Shown: positions 8,714 to 18,271, counted from the stretch's first letter. The stretch: DNA of 64,000 bases from Agarilytica sp033852165 (GCA_033852165.1 JAWSUZ010000034.1:1-64000), one strand, 5' to 3'. Numbers and translations are program-made. Notes: generated from the letters alone by a model not told the origin.

Positions 8714-10096
8714 TTACAACTTGCGAACCTTAAACTTCTTCCCTTTAATTTTTCCGTTTATGAGGCAGGACAGAGCTTGGTTAGCTTGTGCCCGCTCAAC
8801 CGCGACATAGGCAGCAAAGTCTAAGACATCGATCTTGCCAACGGTTTTACCATCGATTCCATCTTTACCCGTAAGTGCTCCCAGAATATCTCCGGGTCTT
8901 ACTTTCTGCCTACGGCCACCGGCTATGCATAGCGTGATGTAGTCGGGTGAGGGTAGTGGTTTTAGGTCTTGCGGAAGGGTGTCTACGGCTTCGAAGTCGA
9001 TTGTTCGGTTCAGGTATTCACCAATAACATCCACTTTAAAGCGGTCTTTCGCGGTGAATAAGCTGATGGCTTTACCTTCTTTCCCTGCGCGCCCGGTTCG
9101 GCCTATACGGTGGACGTATATTTCGGGGTCACGAGGCAGGTCAAAGTTAATGACGACGGGCAGATCGCTAATGTCGAGTCCTCGTGCGGCAACATCTGTG
9201 GCGATAAGAATGCGGCAGCTTTTCTGTTTAAAGCGCACCAGTACCTGATCTCGATCACGTTGTTCCAAGTCACCATTAATGGCTGCAGCGCTGATGTTGT
9301 GCTTTCTTAGGTGCTGGCATAGGTCTTGGGTCATTTGCTTGGTGTTGCAAAATACTACGGCTGTTTCGGGCTGATAATGTGAGAGCAGGGTAATGAGCCC
9401 GTCGTTTTTAGCGTCGCGAGAGGTGCAGATGAAAAAATCTTGCGTGATTTGAGCGTCGCTGTGTATGGATTCAACGACGACTTCAGTGGGGTCATTCTGA
9501 AAACGCTGACTTAAACTTTTGATGTTGCTTGGGTAGGTTGCGGAAAAAAGCAGGGTTTGTCGGCTGCTGGGGGTGTGTTCGATGATGTTTTCGATGTCGT
9601 CGATAAAACCCATTTCAAGCATGCGGTCGGCTTCGTCGAGTACTAGGGTGTCGATGCTGGCTAATGACAACGTTTCTTTACGTAAGTGATCTTTAATGCG
9701 GCCAGGAGTGCCAACGACAATATGAGCCCCGTGTTCTAGGGAGCCTATTTGGGGGCCTATGGATGTTCCTCCGCAGAGGACGACGACTTTGATGTTGTCT
9801 TTGTAGCGTGCGAGTCGCCGGAATTCTGCGCCGACTTGCGTGGCCAGTTCACGGGTAGGGCATAAGACTAGGGTTTGGGCGCCGAAGTTTCGTTGGTTGA
9901 GTTTGTGCAGGGCTGGTATTGCGAAAGCAGCTGTTTTACCGCTGCCGGTTTTGGCTTGGGCGATTAAATCTTTCCCTTCTAGGGCCAGTGGCAGTGCTTC
10001 TGCTTGTACTGGGGTCATCTCGGTATAGCCGAGATCGATAAGGTTTTTTTGCTGTGCTGGGTCTAGTGCTAATAGGGAAAAGGGCTGTTTGCTCAA
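8714..10096 (-). CDS. dbpA: ATP-dependent RNA helicase DbpA
   Basis: A 460-residue DEAD-box helicase, the normal DbpA length. Seen are Walker A AKTGSGKT at 48-55, PTRELA at 80-85, DEAD at 154-157 and SAT at 185-187, then the second RecA domain with HRIGRTGRAG. The C-terminal about 75 residues carry the DbpA RNA-binding domain (ITLCIAGGRRQKVRPGDILGAL), which directs the enzyme to hairpin 92 of 23S rRNA during large-subunit assembly. Start ATG follows a modest ribosome site. It is apparently monocistronic. Confidence 0.93.
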   Translation of the reverse strand: MSKQPFSLLALDPAQQKNLIDLGYTEMTPVQAEALPLALEGKDLIAQAKTGSGKTAAFAIPALHKLNQRNFGAQTLVLCPTRELATQVGAEFRRLARYKDNIKVVVLCGGTSIGPQIGSLEHGAHIVVGTPGRIKDHLRKETLSLASIDTLVLDEADRMLEMGFIDDIENIIEHTPSSRQTLLFSATYPSNIKSLSQRFQNDPTEVVVESIHSDAQITQDFFICTSRDAKNDGLITLLSHYQPETAVVFCNTKQMTQDLCQHLRKHNISAAAINGDLEQRDRDQVLVRFKQKSCRILIATDVAARGLDISDLPVVINFDLPRDPEIYVHRIGRTGRAGKEGKAISLFTAKDRFKVDVIGEYLNRTIDFEAVDTLPQDLKPLPSPDYITLCIAGGRRQKVRPGDILGALTGKDGIDGKTVGKIDVLDFAAYVAVERAQANQALSCLINGKIKGKKFKVRKL

Positions 10097-10196
10097 GATC
10101 TACTCAATATTACAAAGGCTTTTGGGGCCGCGAGTATAGCAAAATCAGACCGTAGGCAGATGGCTAACTTAGGTGTTTTAACGGGATTTGAGGGCG

Positions 10197-10592
10197 TTAC
10201 TCTGTTTGTTGGGTTGAGGAATCGTTTTCTTCTGCGATGGGTAGGCGGAATAGATAACAGCTGACGGAGCTTCCAATAATAATGAGAGTAAGGGTTGCGA
10301 ACAGTTTTCCCACGATAATTGCTGATATGGCCATTCCAACGGCTATGGAGATAACGGCTCGGTTACGGACGCGTCGAGGTATGCCTTGGCCGGATTGCCA
10401 CATCTTGATTAATGGGCCGAGTTTGGGGTGGTTCAGTAGCCAGCTGTGGAAGCGTTCGGATGAGTTGGCAAAGCACCAGCTAGCAAGCAATATAAAGGGG
10501 GTTGTGGGGAGGATGGGTAGGAATATGCCGACTACTCCTAATACAACGCAAAGCCAGCCAGCGGCGGCAAGTAAGATTTTTTTTAAGGACAC
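10197..10592 (-). CDS. ybaN: DUF454 (YbaN-type) inner-membrane protein
   Basis: A 131-residue membrane protein with an N-terminal span followed by the family signature LPTTPFILLASWCFANSSERFHSWL, a cytoplasmic-like basic loop, and two further spans near the C-terminus. This pattern defines DUF454/YbaN proteins, small inner-membrane proteins of unknown role. Start ATG at the complement of 10590-10592. The gene is 100 bp downstream of dbpA's start with no obvious joint operon structure. Confidence 0.85.
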   Translation of the reverse strand: MSLKKILLAAAGWLCVVLGVVGIFLPILPTTPFILLASWCFANSSERFHSWLLNHPKLGPLIKMWQSGQGIPRRVRNRAVISIAVGMAISAIIVGKLFATLTLIIIGSSVSCYLFRLPIAEENDSSTQQTE

Positions 10593-10683
10593 GTAGTTTC
10601 CACGTTGTTGAATGTGAGGCGCGTTAATTTAAAAAAACGCACGGGGCATGAACTAGTGCCCATCCATAAATAGGCTCGTAACG

Positions 10684-10781
10684 AGAGCGAATTTAAAATG
10701 TCAGGTTTGCATCACAAGATATGGGCGTTTGGTTATTCCAAGCAACTATGTTTTGTGGTGTGAAAATGGCGTTTTAAATTC
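10684..10781 (-). repeat. ~98-bp palindromic intergenic repeat
   Basis: Its ends form a 29-bp imperfect inverted repeat (10688-10716 with 10753-10781, 22 matches). Its reverse complement aligns end to end, without gaps, to 43141-43238, sharing gaatttaaa at one end, cgcccatatc in the middle and ctgacatttt towards the other end. A half copy is at 3262-3305. Nothing else is supported in 10593-10968. Confidence 0.7.
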
Positions 10782-10968
10782 AATCGCAGTAGTTACCTAT
10801 TTATCGATGGTCACTAACTAGCTTAGCAGTAAGTTGGGTTTAGCCTACTGTGTCAGTCCGCTTCGCAGTTATTTGCAAATTAAACGGCCAGACTCTGTGA
10901 ATCGATGACAACTTAGCCGCAATAAGTCCAAGTAGCCGCAATAAGCCAAATAGGCTATTTCACGGGGC

Positions 10969-11514
10969 TTATCGGTTTGAATAGGCGCGTTTTGGCAATA
11001 CTGGCTCTATGAGACCGAGGACTTTTTCGTAAATGCGACGGACGTCGACAGTAGCCCCGGCTTCAATTCGTCGAGACAGCATAGTAGCGGGGAATAGGCA
11101 GTGTTTGGTGTCGAGTAGGCACACTGCGTGTGAGCTGCCTTCTGCGTCTTCATAGACCTGCCAGGCTAGCTTTCTATCGTATTCGACGATGATGTCACCC
11201 AGCACAATGCCAAGGGCTTGGAGTTCGAGCTTGTTCTCGATCGGAATCAATTCTTCATTGATGATGCGCTGGAGGATCGGAATATTACCTTTGCCGATTT
11301 TCAATGACTGGCCAAAGTTGCTGCGCGTGACTTCTTCAATACTTTTACGCTGTTTGATTAAAAACTGCTGATTTAGCCAGTTTGGTGCCCGAATGATGGG
11401 GTATTCGTCTTTTTGGTTTATTTTTGCAAGGTTCTCTTGGCTGTAAGCGAGGGGCGAGCCTAGGGTGGAGGCGAGCAGTAATAGCGAGGCAATGGCAATT
11501 CGGGCAGTTAGCAT
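10969..11514 (-). CDS. Exported DUF3806-type protein
   Basis: A 181-residue protein with a signal peptide of about 25 residues (MLTARIAIASLLLLAST...AYS). The mature part contains LELQALGIVLGDIIVEYDRKLAWQVYEDAEG and CLFPATMLSRRIEAG..VDVRRIYE, matching the DUF3806 fold, in which LG..LGD and FP..M.SKR patterns are conserved. Probably periplasmic, function unknown. It is an isolated minus-strand gene, with a 370-bp repeat-bearing gap downstream. Confidence 0.65.
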   Translation of the reverse strand: MLTARIAIASLLLLASTLGSPLAYSQENLAKINQKDEYPIIRAPNWLNQQFLIKQRKSIEEVTRSNFGQSLKIGKGNIPILQRIINEELIPIENKLELQALGIVLGDIIVEYDRKLAWQVYEDAEGSSHAVCLLDTKHCLFPATMLSRRIEAGATVDVRRIYEKVLGLIEPVLPKRAYSNR

Positions 11515-11784
11515 GAGGTGTTTTAGAGGCTTCAGTCGTGAACAAGCCGCAAGTATGCCGCGTCTTGGGGTGTTCTGACAAGAAAGTCGATGGGTTTACA
11601 GTGAAGTGGGTAAAGAGGTCGAGAATGGTGGCGGCAGTTTGTATCGGTGGTTTGGCTAAGGAATACCGGTTGTCTAAAAAAGTGGCAGAGGAAGCAATAA
11701 GCGGAATAAGGTACTATCGCGTCCAGTTTGATTCGTTTAAATATATCACCTCATCTTTAGTTTGTATTAATCAAGGTAGGCTTC

Positions 11785-12672
11785 GTGAAACCCACAAAAA
11801 TTCTAGGCTGTATATTCGTTCTTCTTTTTGCTGTTGTTGCAGGCCTTATCGCCTATGTCTTGGGCAATATTAACCAAATAGTCAAAGATACAATCGAAAC
11901 GGTTGGTCCTGAAATAACCCAGACTCATGTGGGTATCCGAGATGTGGATATCAAGTTGTTGAAGGGGACGGGGCAGCTGAGTCATTTTGTGGTCGGCAAT
12001 CCAGCGGGGTACAGTGATGGCTATATCCTTAAGTGGGACGTCATCGACCTTGAAATCGATCCTAAAACGATTCGAAGTGATGTTGTTATTATTAAAAACA
12101 TTACCGTTAAGGGAATGGCTATTAACGTTGAACAAAAAGGAATTTCGACCAATATCCAAGCCTTGCTGGATAGTGTGAGTGGGAAGTCTGATGATTCCAA
12201 AAATAAAGATAAAAAGCCTTCTGGCCAGCCATCTACTGAGCAGAAAGACGCGGCCAAAGACGATGGGGTGAAACTGGCATTGGAGCATATTCAATTTTCA
12301 GCCAGCACTATTGAACTGTCCTCGCAGTGGGGCGCGTATACATTGTCTTTACCAGACTTTGAAATATTGGATGTGGGCAGCAAAGAAGAAGGTCTAACGC
12401 CAAAAGAACTTGGTAATGCTGTTTTAAAGCCTCTGCTTGAACTGATCGAAAAAGAAGTGGGTTCTCAGCTGAAAATTGCGGCAAAAGAAAAGCTTAAACA
12501 GGCAAAAGATAAGTTGAAAGAGGAGGCCGCAAATCAAAAGGAAAAATTGAAATCAAAGTTTAAAGATGGAAAGCTTGCGTTAGAGGAAAAGACAGATAAG
12601 TTAAAGGACAAGCTGCAGGAAAAGTTAGACGCTAAAGATATTGAAGATTCGTTGCGGAAGTTATTCCGATGA
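11785..12672 (+). CDS. AsmA-like membrane-anchored protein with charged C-terminal coiled coil
   Basis: GTG start with aaggtagg upstream gives 295 residues. Residues 7-28 form one N-terminal membrane span; the following region (VGIRDVDIKLLKGTGQLSHFVV, ILKWDVIDLEIDPKTI, IKNITVKGMAINVE) has the repeating beta pattern of AsmA/TamB-type periplasmic lipid-transport-like domains. Residues 130-160 are a Lys/Asp-rich spacer, and 225-290 a Lys/Glu coiled coil. Its stop overlaps the start of the pseudouridine synthase by 4 bp, so the two are co-transcribed. Role is probably in the envelope; no firm function. Confidence 0.55.
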   Translation: MKPTKILGCIFVLLFAVVAGLIAYVLGNINQIVKDTIETVGPEITQTHVGIRDVDIKLLKGTGQLSHFVVGNPAGYSDGYILKWDVIDLEIDPKTIRSDVVIIKNITVKGMAINVEQKGISTNIQALLDSVSGKSDDSKNKDKKPSGQPSTEQKDAAKDDGVKLALEHIQFSASTIELSSQWGAYTLSLPDFEILDVGSKEEGLTPKELGNAVLKPLLELIEKEVGSQLKIAAKEKLKQAKDKLKEEAANQKEKLKSKFKDGKLALEEKTDKLKDKLQEKLDAKDIEDSLRKLFR

Positions 12673-13430
12673 GTGGGGTAAGTCATTCTATACGGGTAGT
12701 TTTGGAAACGGATGCTTTTGTGGTAATCAATAAATTGCCTTCTACCTTAGTGCACAACGAACCGGGTGTGCCTGCTGCTGCAGATGGTGGCGTAGCTAAA
12801 AACGGCGAAAAAATAGAGGGCAAGGGAGAGCGAGAAGGCATTATTAACCTGCTTCGCAAGCAACTAGATGATAACGCGTTATTTCCCGTGCACCGATTGG
12901 ATCGTGATACCTCCGGTATTTTATTAGTTGCCAAGGGCAAGCAGGCAACAAAAGATCTTTCCTTATTGTTTCAAAATCGTGAAATTCAAAAATACTATTG
13001 GGCGTTATGCGATAAAAAAACCAGTAAAAAACAGGGCAGTGTGATTGGGGATATGGAGAAAAGTCGCAATGGCTCATGGAAATTAACGCGCAAGACGGAC
13101 AAACCAGCCGCAACGCAGTTTTTTAGCTATGGCTTGGGGGGCGGTGTGCGTGCTGTGCTAGCCAAACCCCATACAGGTAAAACTCATCAAATTCGAGTTG
13201 CACTCAAATCGCTGGGCGCTGCGGTTTTAGGTGATAAGCGTTATGGTGGAGCAAAGTCCGATCGTATGTACCTTCACGCCACTCGTATACTCTTTTCGCT
13301 TTCGGGGCAAGATTACGACATAGAAGTTAAGCCTGATAACGGCGCGCTGTTTCTAGGGGAAGAATTTCAGTCCTTATATCAGCGGATTGGACGCCCAGAT
13401 GCTTTGCCTTGGCCCAAGATAAAACTGTAA
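12669..13430 (+). CDS. RluA-family RNA pseudouridine synthase
   Basis: A 253-residue enzyme lacking an S4 domain. The catalytic motif HRLDRDTSG is at 75-83 (nucleophile Asp78), followed by KYYWAL, KPHTGKTHQIRV and the terminal LHA block, the standard RluA order. It isomerises uridine to pseudouridine in rRNA or tRNA; the exact site cannot be told. A 20-residue Ala/Gly/Lys-rich insert (about 35-56) lies between the first strand and the catalytic region. Start ATG overlaps the preceding stop (ATGA). Confidence 0.85.
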   Translation: MSGVSHSIRVVLETDAFVVINKLPSTLVHNEPGVPAAADGGVAKNGEKIEGKGEREGIINLLRKQLDDNALFPVHRLDRDTSGILLVAKGKQATKDLSLLFQNREIQKYYWALCDKKTSKKQGSVIGDMEKSRNGSWKLTRKTDKPAATQFFSYGLGGGVRAVLAKPHTGKTHQIRVALKSLGAAVLGDKRYGGAKSDRMYLHATRILFSLSGQDYDIEVKPDNGALFLGEEFQSLYQRIGRPDALPWPKIKL

Positions 13431-13646
13431 GCTGATCGGCTTGGTGGGCATGGAAGCCCCAGGGCCGGTAAATTAAATTGTGTTTCTGGTTTCTTGCGAT
13501 TCTCTCCTTCTTACATTTGGTCTGAAATTTAGTGGCTATATTTTATATTGTCAATGCCCTGGAACGGGCTAGGTTTGGCGTGGCTAATATAAGACTTGCC
13601 AACGCTTAAGCACCTTCAAAACCACAAAGAATCCGCGGTAGATTAG

Positions 13647-13867
13647 GTGAGCATAAAGCGAGTTCTGCTGAGTACGTTTGCCTTGATGGGGTTTATGCTC
13701 TGTAGTCTCTCTCTAGTGACGTTAACACTCGATATTGATCTAAACTTTACTCCAAGTGATTTTGGGGCTGAGATATGGATCAGTAAATGGCGCTGTTAAA
13801 ATATGCCGATGATTGTTTGTATAAGGCCAAAAAGGACGGGCGGTACCGTGCTGAATGGTCTTTATGA
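13647..13867 (+). pseudogene. Relic of a membrane diguanylate cyclase (GGDEF) gene
   Basis: From GTG 13647 a 50-codon frame starts MSIKRVLLSTFALMGFMLCS, an N-terminal membrane-anchor sequence, and stops at 13797-13799. In another frame, codons 13787-13864 read ALLKYADDCLYKAKKDGRYR, the unmistakable C-terminal helix of a GGDEF domain, then a stop at 13865. The remainder of the cyclase is absent. The simplest reading is a large internal deletion plus frame loss. The rest of 13431-13983 shows no gene. Confidence 0.65.
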
Positions 13868-13983
13868 TAGAGTCGAAATCACACCTTCAGAGCTACTAAA
13901 GTAGGCGATTTTACTTTCCGATTGCTCCCTTCTAAAATAACGTTCTATAAACAGATAACGGAGCCGTAAGCGGATTTATTGGG

Positions 13984-15528
13984 GTGTCGTTGAAAAAAAT
14001 AAATATTATTCTTCTGTCGGGTAGTTGTATCGTTCTGGCTGTGCTTGTTCTTCTGTATCGCTCAATTACTGTCAGCCTGTCGCCACAGTCTAATGACCGT
14101 CTTCTGGTTCGGTCTTGCGGAATCCATTATTCTCCCGATTTTGACTTGCAATGCTACTATTATCGAACCCATGAAGGTGGTGGGTTTTTGTTGCCTCTGG
14201 CCCTGATAAAACAAAAAAAACAGTTAAAGCTGAAAAATAACTTTTCTGAACAAAGAAACCTTGTCGTGTATATTCCTGGTGGCCCAGGCCAGGGGCATAT
14301 GACGGGCCCTGAAGAAATTGCTCATTGGATGGCATGGATGAAAGAGCGGCAATCGACTTTCGATGTCTTGCTGTTTGACCCCCGCGGAACCGGAGATGGA
14401 AAACCCTCTGCCCGTTGCCCATCATATATTGGTAAGGTTCGTGAGCTAATAGCGAAAGCACCTGATCTTAGTGAAGAGTATCGAATCCTGAATCAGACTT
14501 TGACGAAGTGTTTCGATGAGTACGGCCAAAAACTCGGGAAGGCGTTCCCTTCGCTTGAAAATAAACAGGTCTATGATGCGTTCGCAACACGTCATCAGGC
14601 TGAAGATATTAATGGAATGGCCAAAGCCCTGGGATATGAACGGGCGCATTTGTGGGGCGTTTCGTATGGGACTCGCCTAGCTTTAGCAGCAGCGTCATAT
14701 GATGTGGTTAAATCCCTTATTCTTGAATCTGTCTATCCGTTTGATAAGGGTTTGTATACTGACAACTTAGAGTTGTACCGAAAAAGTTTCGATATGCACG
14801 ATCGACTGTATCGTTCGTATCGTAAAAATTATGCGCAACCTGAAATTGATTACCGAAGTCTGTATAGGCAGGCTCTAAATCGGCTGCAAGAAAAACCGTT
14901 AACGTTTACTCTAAAGTCGTGGAAAGATGACAGTGAGATACCGTTTACACTGACAGGGACTCGATTACTGGAATTTAGCTTTAGTACGCTATACAACCCT
15001 TATATTTACGATGTGTATTATGCGGGTATTGAAACATATTCGGAGTCTGGCGAGGTCACAGATGCGCTTTCGTTATCGGTTGAATACTTTGTGAATAATA
15101 TTGTTGACGATCAATTTAGTGCCTTGGTGTATTTTGCCACCGAGTGTTTAGACGGCCAGTCTGAAGAAGTGGATGATCTCAATTTTGCTTTTGAAGGGTT
15201 TCCTGAAGTCGAAGTCTATTTTTCTGAAGGCTTTGTATACGATTTTTGTGAAGATTATGGGTTTTCATCCGACTTGTCTGTATCCAGTCTTAAATATGCT
15301 TCAAAACCAACGCTTATCTTTTCTGGTGAGTTCGACCCTATAACTCCCACGGACTGGGGATATTCTCTTGCTGAAATGTTGTCAGAGGCCCGGCATGTCA
15401 CTCTGCGTAACAGTGGGCATGCAAGCCTAAAAGGATTGGATTGTAACTGGAGTTTTTTGAATACATTCATCAGTACCGGTAATGTGAATTTGAATATTAA
15501 ATGCAGTGCGGAGTCTCTATGGCCGTAA
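13984..15528 (+). CDS. Alpha/beta-hydrolase, S33 (proline-iminopeptidase/TAP-like) family, membrane-anchored
   Basis: GTG start gives 514 residues. Residues 7-30 form a single N-terminal anchor. The oxyanion segment VVYIPGGPGQG is at 94-104, followed by LLFDPRGTGDG, the nucleophile elbow WGVSYGTR with Ser227 at 224-231, the acid in FSGEFDPITP and the His in NSGHASLKG near the C-terminus. This is the layout of tripeptidyl-aminopeptidase-like S33 hydrolases, which act on exported peptides or esters. No canonical lipobox is present despite Cys15. It overlaps the next gene, so they are probably co-expressed. Confidence 0.75.
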   Translation: MSLKKINIILLSGSCIVLAVLVLLYRSITVSLSPQSNDRLLVRSCGIHYSPDFDLQCYYYRTHEGGGFLLPLALIKQKKQLKLKNNFSEQRNLVVYIPGGPGQGHMTGPEEIAHWMAWMKERQSTFDVLLFDPRGTGDGKPSARCPSYIGKVRELIAKAPDLSEEYRILNQTLTKCFDEYGQKLGKAFPSLENKQVYDAFATRHQAEDINGMAKALGYERAHLWGVSYGTRLALAAASYDVVKSLILESVYPFDKGLYTDNLELYRKSFDMHDRLYRSYRKNYAQPEIDYRSLYRQALNRLQEKPLTFTLKSWKDDSEIPFTLTGTRLLEFSFSTLYNPYIYDVYYAGIETYSESGEVTDALSLSVEYFVNNIVDDQFSALVYFATECLDGQSEEVDDLNFAFEGFPEVEVYFSEGFVYDFCEDYGFSSDLSVSSLKYASKPTLIFSGEFDPITPTDWGYSLAEMLSEARHVTLRNSGHASLKGLDCNWSFLNTFISTGNVNLNIKCSAESLWP

Positions 15529-16268
15529 TTTGGCAAAAACAAACCGTATCGGAGCATTATGAGGTGAGAACAGCGGGGAATAGCGTCCGTTTGTATACGA
15601 ATGGTATTTTCCACAGTCAGTGGAACCCACGGCGACCGTTGGCCGGCCATTTGTGGGATCTGCTTTTTTTGCCTTCACTTTTTCATCAAGATGCGCCTTA
15701 TATCGACCACTGTTTGATTCTGGGTGTTGGGGGTGGGGCGGTGATTAATTTGTTGAATACCTTCCAAACCGTAAAAAAAATAACCGCAGTTGATTTGGAC
15801 CCCGTACATATAAAAGTCGCCCTTAAATATTTTTTAACGAAAAAAGACAATGTCGATTTGGTAGAAGCGGAGGCGCGGCAGTATTTGAATCGCAAAGGCA
15901 ATCAAAAGGTCGACTTTCTAGTTGATGATATTTTTTGTGGCGCTGATTCGGATAAGAGCGACCCTGTACGCCCGATAACTGTCGACGCGGAATGGCTGGC
16001 ACTGTTATCTAGTCACCTAAAAAAGGAGGGGGTTTTGGCGATAAATTTTGAAGGCGTGGAGCAAATGAAAAAAGCCTTAAAACCTTCAAGTTTAAAAAAG
16101 GCGGGGTTTCAGTCAAGGGTGTATTTTCAACACCCGCGTTACGAAAATATCATTGCCGTATGCTTTAAATCGGGTCGCAATGTGGCGCACTTTAATACGC
16201 AGCTAGCGAAGCTTAAAGCAGAAAACTCCCACGCAGCGGTGAAAGATCTCCGTTTTGAGCTAGTTTGA
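15519..16268 (+). CDS. Spermidine-synthase-like (PABS fold) protein
   Basis: ATG at 15519 has a well-placed ggag and overlaps the upstream stop by 10 bp; an ATG at 15501 would lack this site. The 249-residue product has the Rossmann SAM-binding core: LILGVGGGAVINLL, then KITAVDLDPVHIKVA and DFLVDDIF. The N-terminal YEVRTAGNSVRLYTNG resembles the small beta domain of polyamine synthases. The usual polyamine-pocket Asp motif is not obvious, so it is better read as a PABS-fold methyltransferase or aminopropyltransferase of unknown substrate than as SpeE. Confidence 0.65.
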   Translation: MAVIWQKQTVSEHYEVRTAGNSVRLYTNGIFHSQWNPRRPLAGHLWDLLFLPSLFHQDAPYIDHCLILGVGGGAVINLLNTFQTVKKITAVDLDPVHIKVALKYFLTKKDNVDLVEAEARQYLNRKGNQKVDFLVDDIFCGADSDKSDPVRPITVDAEWLALLSSHLKKEGVLAINFEGVEQMKKALKPSSLKKAGFQSRVYFQHPRYENIIAVCFKSGRNVAHFNTQLAKLKAENSHAAVKDLRFELV

Positions 16269-16303
16269 TAAATTCTAGAAAGATATAGGGTTTATCAAAC
16301 TAG
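16260..16303. terminator. 13-bp perfect inverted repeat overlapping a stop codon between convergent genes
   Basis: ctagtttgataaa (16260-16272) and tttatcaaactag (16291-16303) are perfect complements, and the TGA stop at 16266-16268 lies in the left arm. The hairpin sits between a + gene and a - gene ending at 16329. It lacks a T-tract, so it may act as an RNA 3' stabiliser or bidirectional stop. Confidence 0.5.
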
Positions 16304-16328
16304 ATGGGCTGGATATGCAAAATATAGG

Positions 16329-17492
16329 TTAGTGGTTTGAAAGTAGGATCACTTTAAAGCTGCGGTTGTCTGTCAATGTGAGCACTTTCTTGAATGTCTC
16401 TAGTGCTATGCTTTCCAAAGGGATAAAAGTATTCACTACAAAATACGCCACACCTTTTCGCGATAAAAGCCGACTGGTAGCCTGCAAAAACTGTTGGGTC
16501 AGTTCACGGCTGTTTTCAAAGCCTTGATGAAACGGCGGGTTGCAGACGATAAGGTTAACGGTTCCATTGATGCTGTTGCCGCAGTTGTCTGCAAATACTT
16601 GTGTTTCTATATTCTTGGCGTGGGGGTGAGCGGCTATATTTTTTTCGCAGACGGTAACGGCAGCTGCGTTGTTGTCAGTTGCGGTTAGCGCAGTTATTTT
16701 TGAAAAGCAATTGAGTGAATCATCAATTTGAATCTGGTCGAGAAGCCGAAGCGCTAGATATCCAAAGCCACAGCCGAGATCCAAAGCGCTTTGAGGTCGA
16801 TATCGGGTTTCATTGATATCTTCAATAACCGTGTCCATCAGCAATAGGCTGCCTTGGTCAACTTTATCCCAGCCATATAAGCCTGGTTTGCTGGTCACTG
16901 TTAACCCTTTGCTTAAATTCTCTTCGCTCGAGTTGCTGTTTTTATTGCCGATTTTTAGTTCGACTGTTCGTAATTCGCTATAGTTTTTATCGTCTAAAAA
17001 GTATTGCTCGACATTGTCTGCAAGAGAGCTGCCTTTCGTCAGTGCTCCGCAGTAGGTATCGCTATCTTTTTTGAGCGTGCCCGTAAAATGTTGAGTTTTA
17101 ACCAGTTTTTGCAGGTAGCCCTTTATCCCTTCGCTTTTTTTACCGCCAAGAATCAACTTTCCATCTTCATTTAAAAGTTTGAGGCATTGATTAAATACGT
17201 GATGGCAAACCGCACGCTCTTTCGAAATCTGGTAAATACATATGTCGAAGGTTTCCGTCAACTCTGAAAAGTCAAAATCAGAGAAGTGCACGTTAAGTTC
17301 AAGCTGCTTGGCTTTTTCCGTAATCGTAAAGCGGTTGCTGATGAGGGTGAGTTCTGGAAAGTTTTTTAATAAAGCCAGGTTGCTCGGGTCTATATTCTCG
17401 TCGGCAATACACAAAACGCGCAAGTTTTCGTTTTCCGCTAACAATGGGCGGGCGAGGGATACAAGGTGTGAAAATATGTCGGTATTGCTCAT
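16329..17492 (-). CDS. RsmC/RlmG-type rRNA (guanine-N2) methyltransferase
   Basis: The start at 17490-17492 overlaps the stop of the upstream pseudouridine synthase by 4 bp (ATGA) and gives 387 residues; a longer frame adds a Pro/Arg-rich stretch that lies inside that gene. The protein has two methyltransferase-like halves, the N-terminal one degenerate. The C-terminal half has ALDLGCGFGYLALRLL and the catalytic CNPPFHQGF, which marks guanine-N2 methylation. The terminal VNTFIPLES...FKVILL resembles RsmC (16S G1207) slightly more than RlmG (23S G1835). Coupling to an RsuA-type gene, also 16S-directed, favours RsmC. Confidence 0.8.
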   Translation of the reverse strand: MSNTDIFSHLVSLARPLLAENENLRVLCIADENIDPSNLALLKNFPELTLISNRFTITEKAKQLELNVHFSDFDFSELTETFDICIYQISKERAVCHHVFNQCLKLLNEDGKLILGGKKSEGIKGYLQKLVKTQHFTGTLKKDSDTYCGALTKGSSLADNVEQYFLDDKNYSELRTVELKIGNKNSNSSEENLSKGLTVTSKPGLYGWDKVDQGSLLLMDTVIEDINETRYRPQSALDLGCGFGYLALRLLDQIQIDDSLNCFSKITALTATDNNAAAVTVCEKNIAAHPHAKNIETQVFADNCGNSINGTVNLIVCNPPFHQGFENSRELTQQFLQATSRLLSRKGVAYFVVNTFIPLESIALETFKKVLTLTDNRSFKVILLSNH

Positions 17493-18271
17493 GAGGTCGG
17501 GGCGCTGCTTATATGTTGATGGATAAGGGAGAGTTCGTCTGGCTTGAGGTCGCGGTATTGGCCTGGGGCTAGATTGTGGTCCAGTTTGAGTCCTGAGATG
17601 GATTCTCTGTGCAGTTTGCACACATGGTTTCCGATAGCGGCAAACATGCGTTTTACTTGGTGGTATTTCCCCTCGCTGAGCGATAAGCGAACTTCTTTAG
17701 GGCTAATAATGTGAAGGTCGGCGGGGCGTGTTTTACGTTTTTCACTATCCAATAAAATCCCTTCGGCAAATAACGAGATGGCGCTGTGCTCAATAGGCCG
17801 GTCCAGAAGGACGCGATAGGTTTTTTTACTGGCGACAGACGGTGAGGTGACTTTATGGTTCCATAGCCCATCGTTAGTGATAAGTACCATACCTGTGGTA
17901 TCGAGGTCGAGTCTACCCACTATTTGCAAATCTTCGAAGGGTAGGGGGGGCGCATTGTTATGGTTTTCGATGTAAGGGTTGTCAATGTAGTTATCGGCAA
18001 CTCGCAGCAAATCCATTACCGTTGGGTTTTGCCCGTCGGTATTGGCGCTAACATACCCCGTTGGTTTGTTTAGCATCAGATAAATATCGCCAATGGTTGC
18101 GATAAGTTCACCGTCGAGCATAACCGTATCGTCATCGCCGATACGAGTGTCCGCGCTAGCGGCAAGTTCACCACAGACCTGAATCCGTTTTGACTTAAGC
18201 ATTTTGCGTACGTCAGAACGGCTAAAGTTGGTATTGTTGCTGATGAACTTATCGAGTCTGATTGAAGCCAT
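17489..18271 (-). CDS. rsuA: RsuA-family 16S rRNA pseudouridine synthase
   Basis: A 260-residue protein with an N-terminal S4 RNA-binding domain (residues 2-60, RLDKFISNNTNFSRSDVRKML) and the RsuA-type catalytic motif GRLDLDTTG at 119-127 with Asp122, followed by KTYRVLL and GKYHQVKRMF. RsuA makes pseudouridine 516 in 16S rRNA; RluE/RluF relatives act on 23S. Its stop overlaps the start of the methyltransferase downstream, and folD lies 6 bp upstream, so the three form one operon. Confidence 0.82.
   Translation of the reverse strand: MASIRLDKFISNNTNFSRSDVRKMLKSKRIQVCGELAASADTRIGDDDTVMLDGELIATIGDIYLMLNKPTGYVSANTDGQNPTVMDLLRVADNYIDNPYIENHNNAPPLPFEDLQIVGRLDLDTTGMVLITNDGLWNHKVTSPSVASKKTYRVLLDRPIEHSAISLFAEGILLDSEKRKTRPADLHIISPKEVRLSLSEGKYHQVKRMFAAIGNHVCKLHRESISGLKLDHNLAPGQYRDLKPDELSLIHQHISSAPTS

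Noticed and set aside
11538..11873. 111-codon frame before the AsmA-like gene
   Set aside because: Overlaps the start of the better supported gene in another frame; no recognisable domain.
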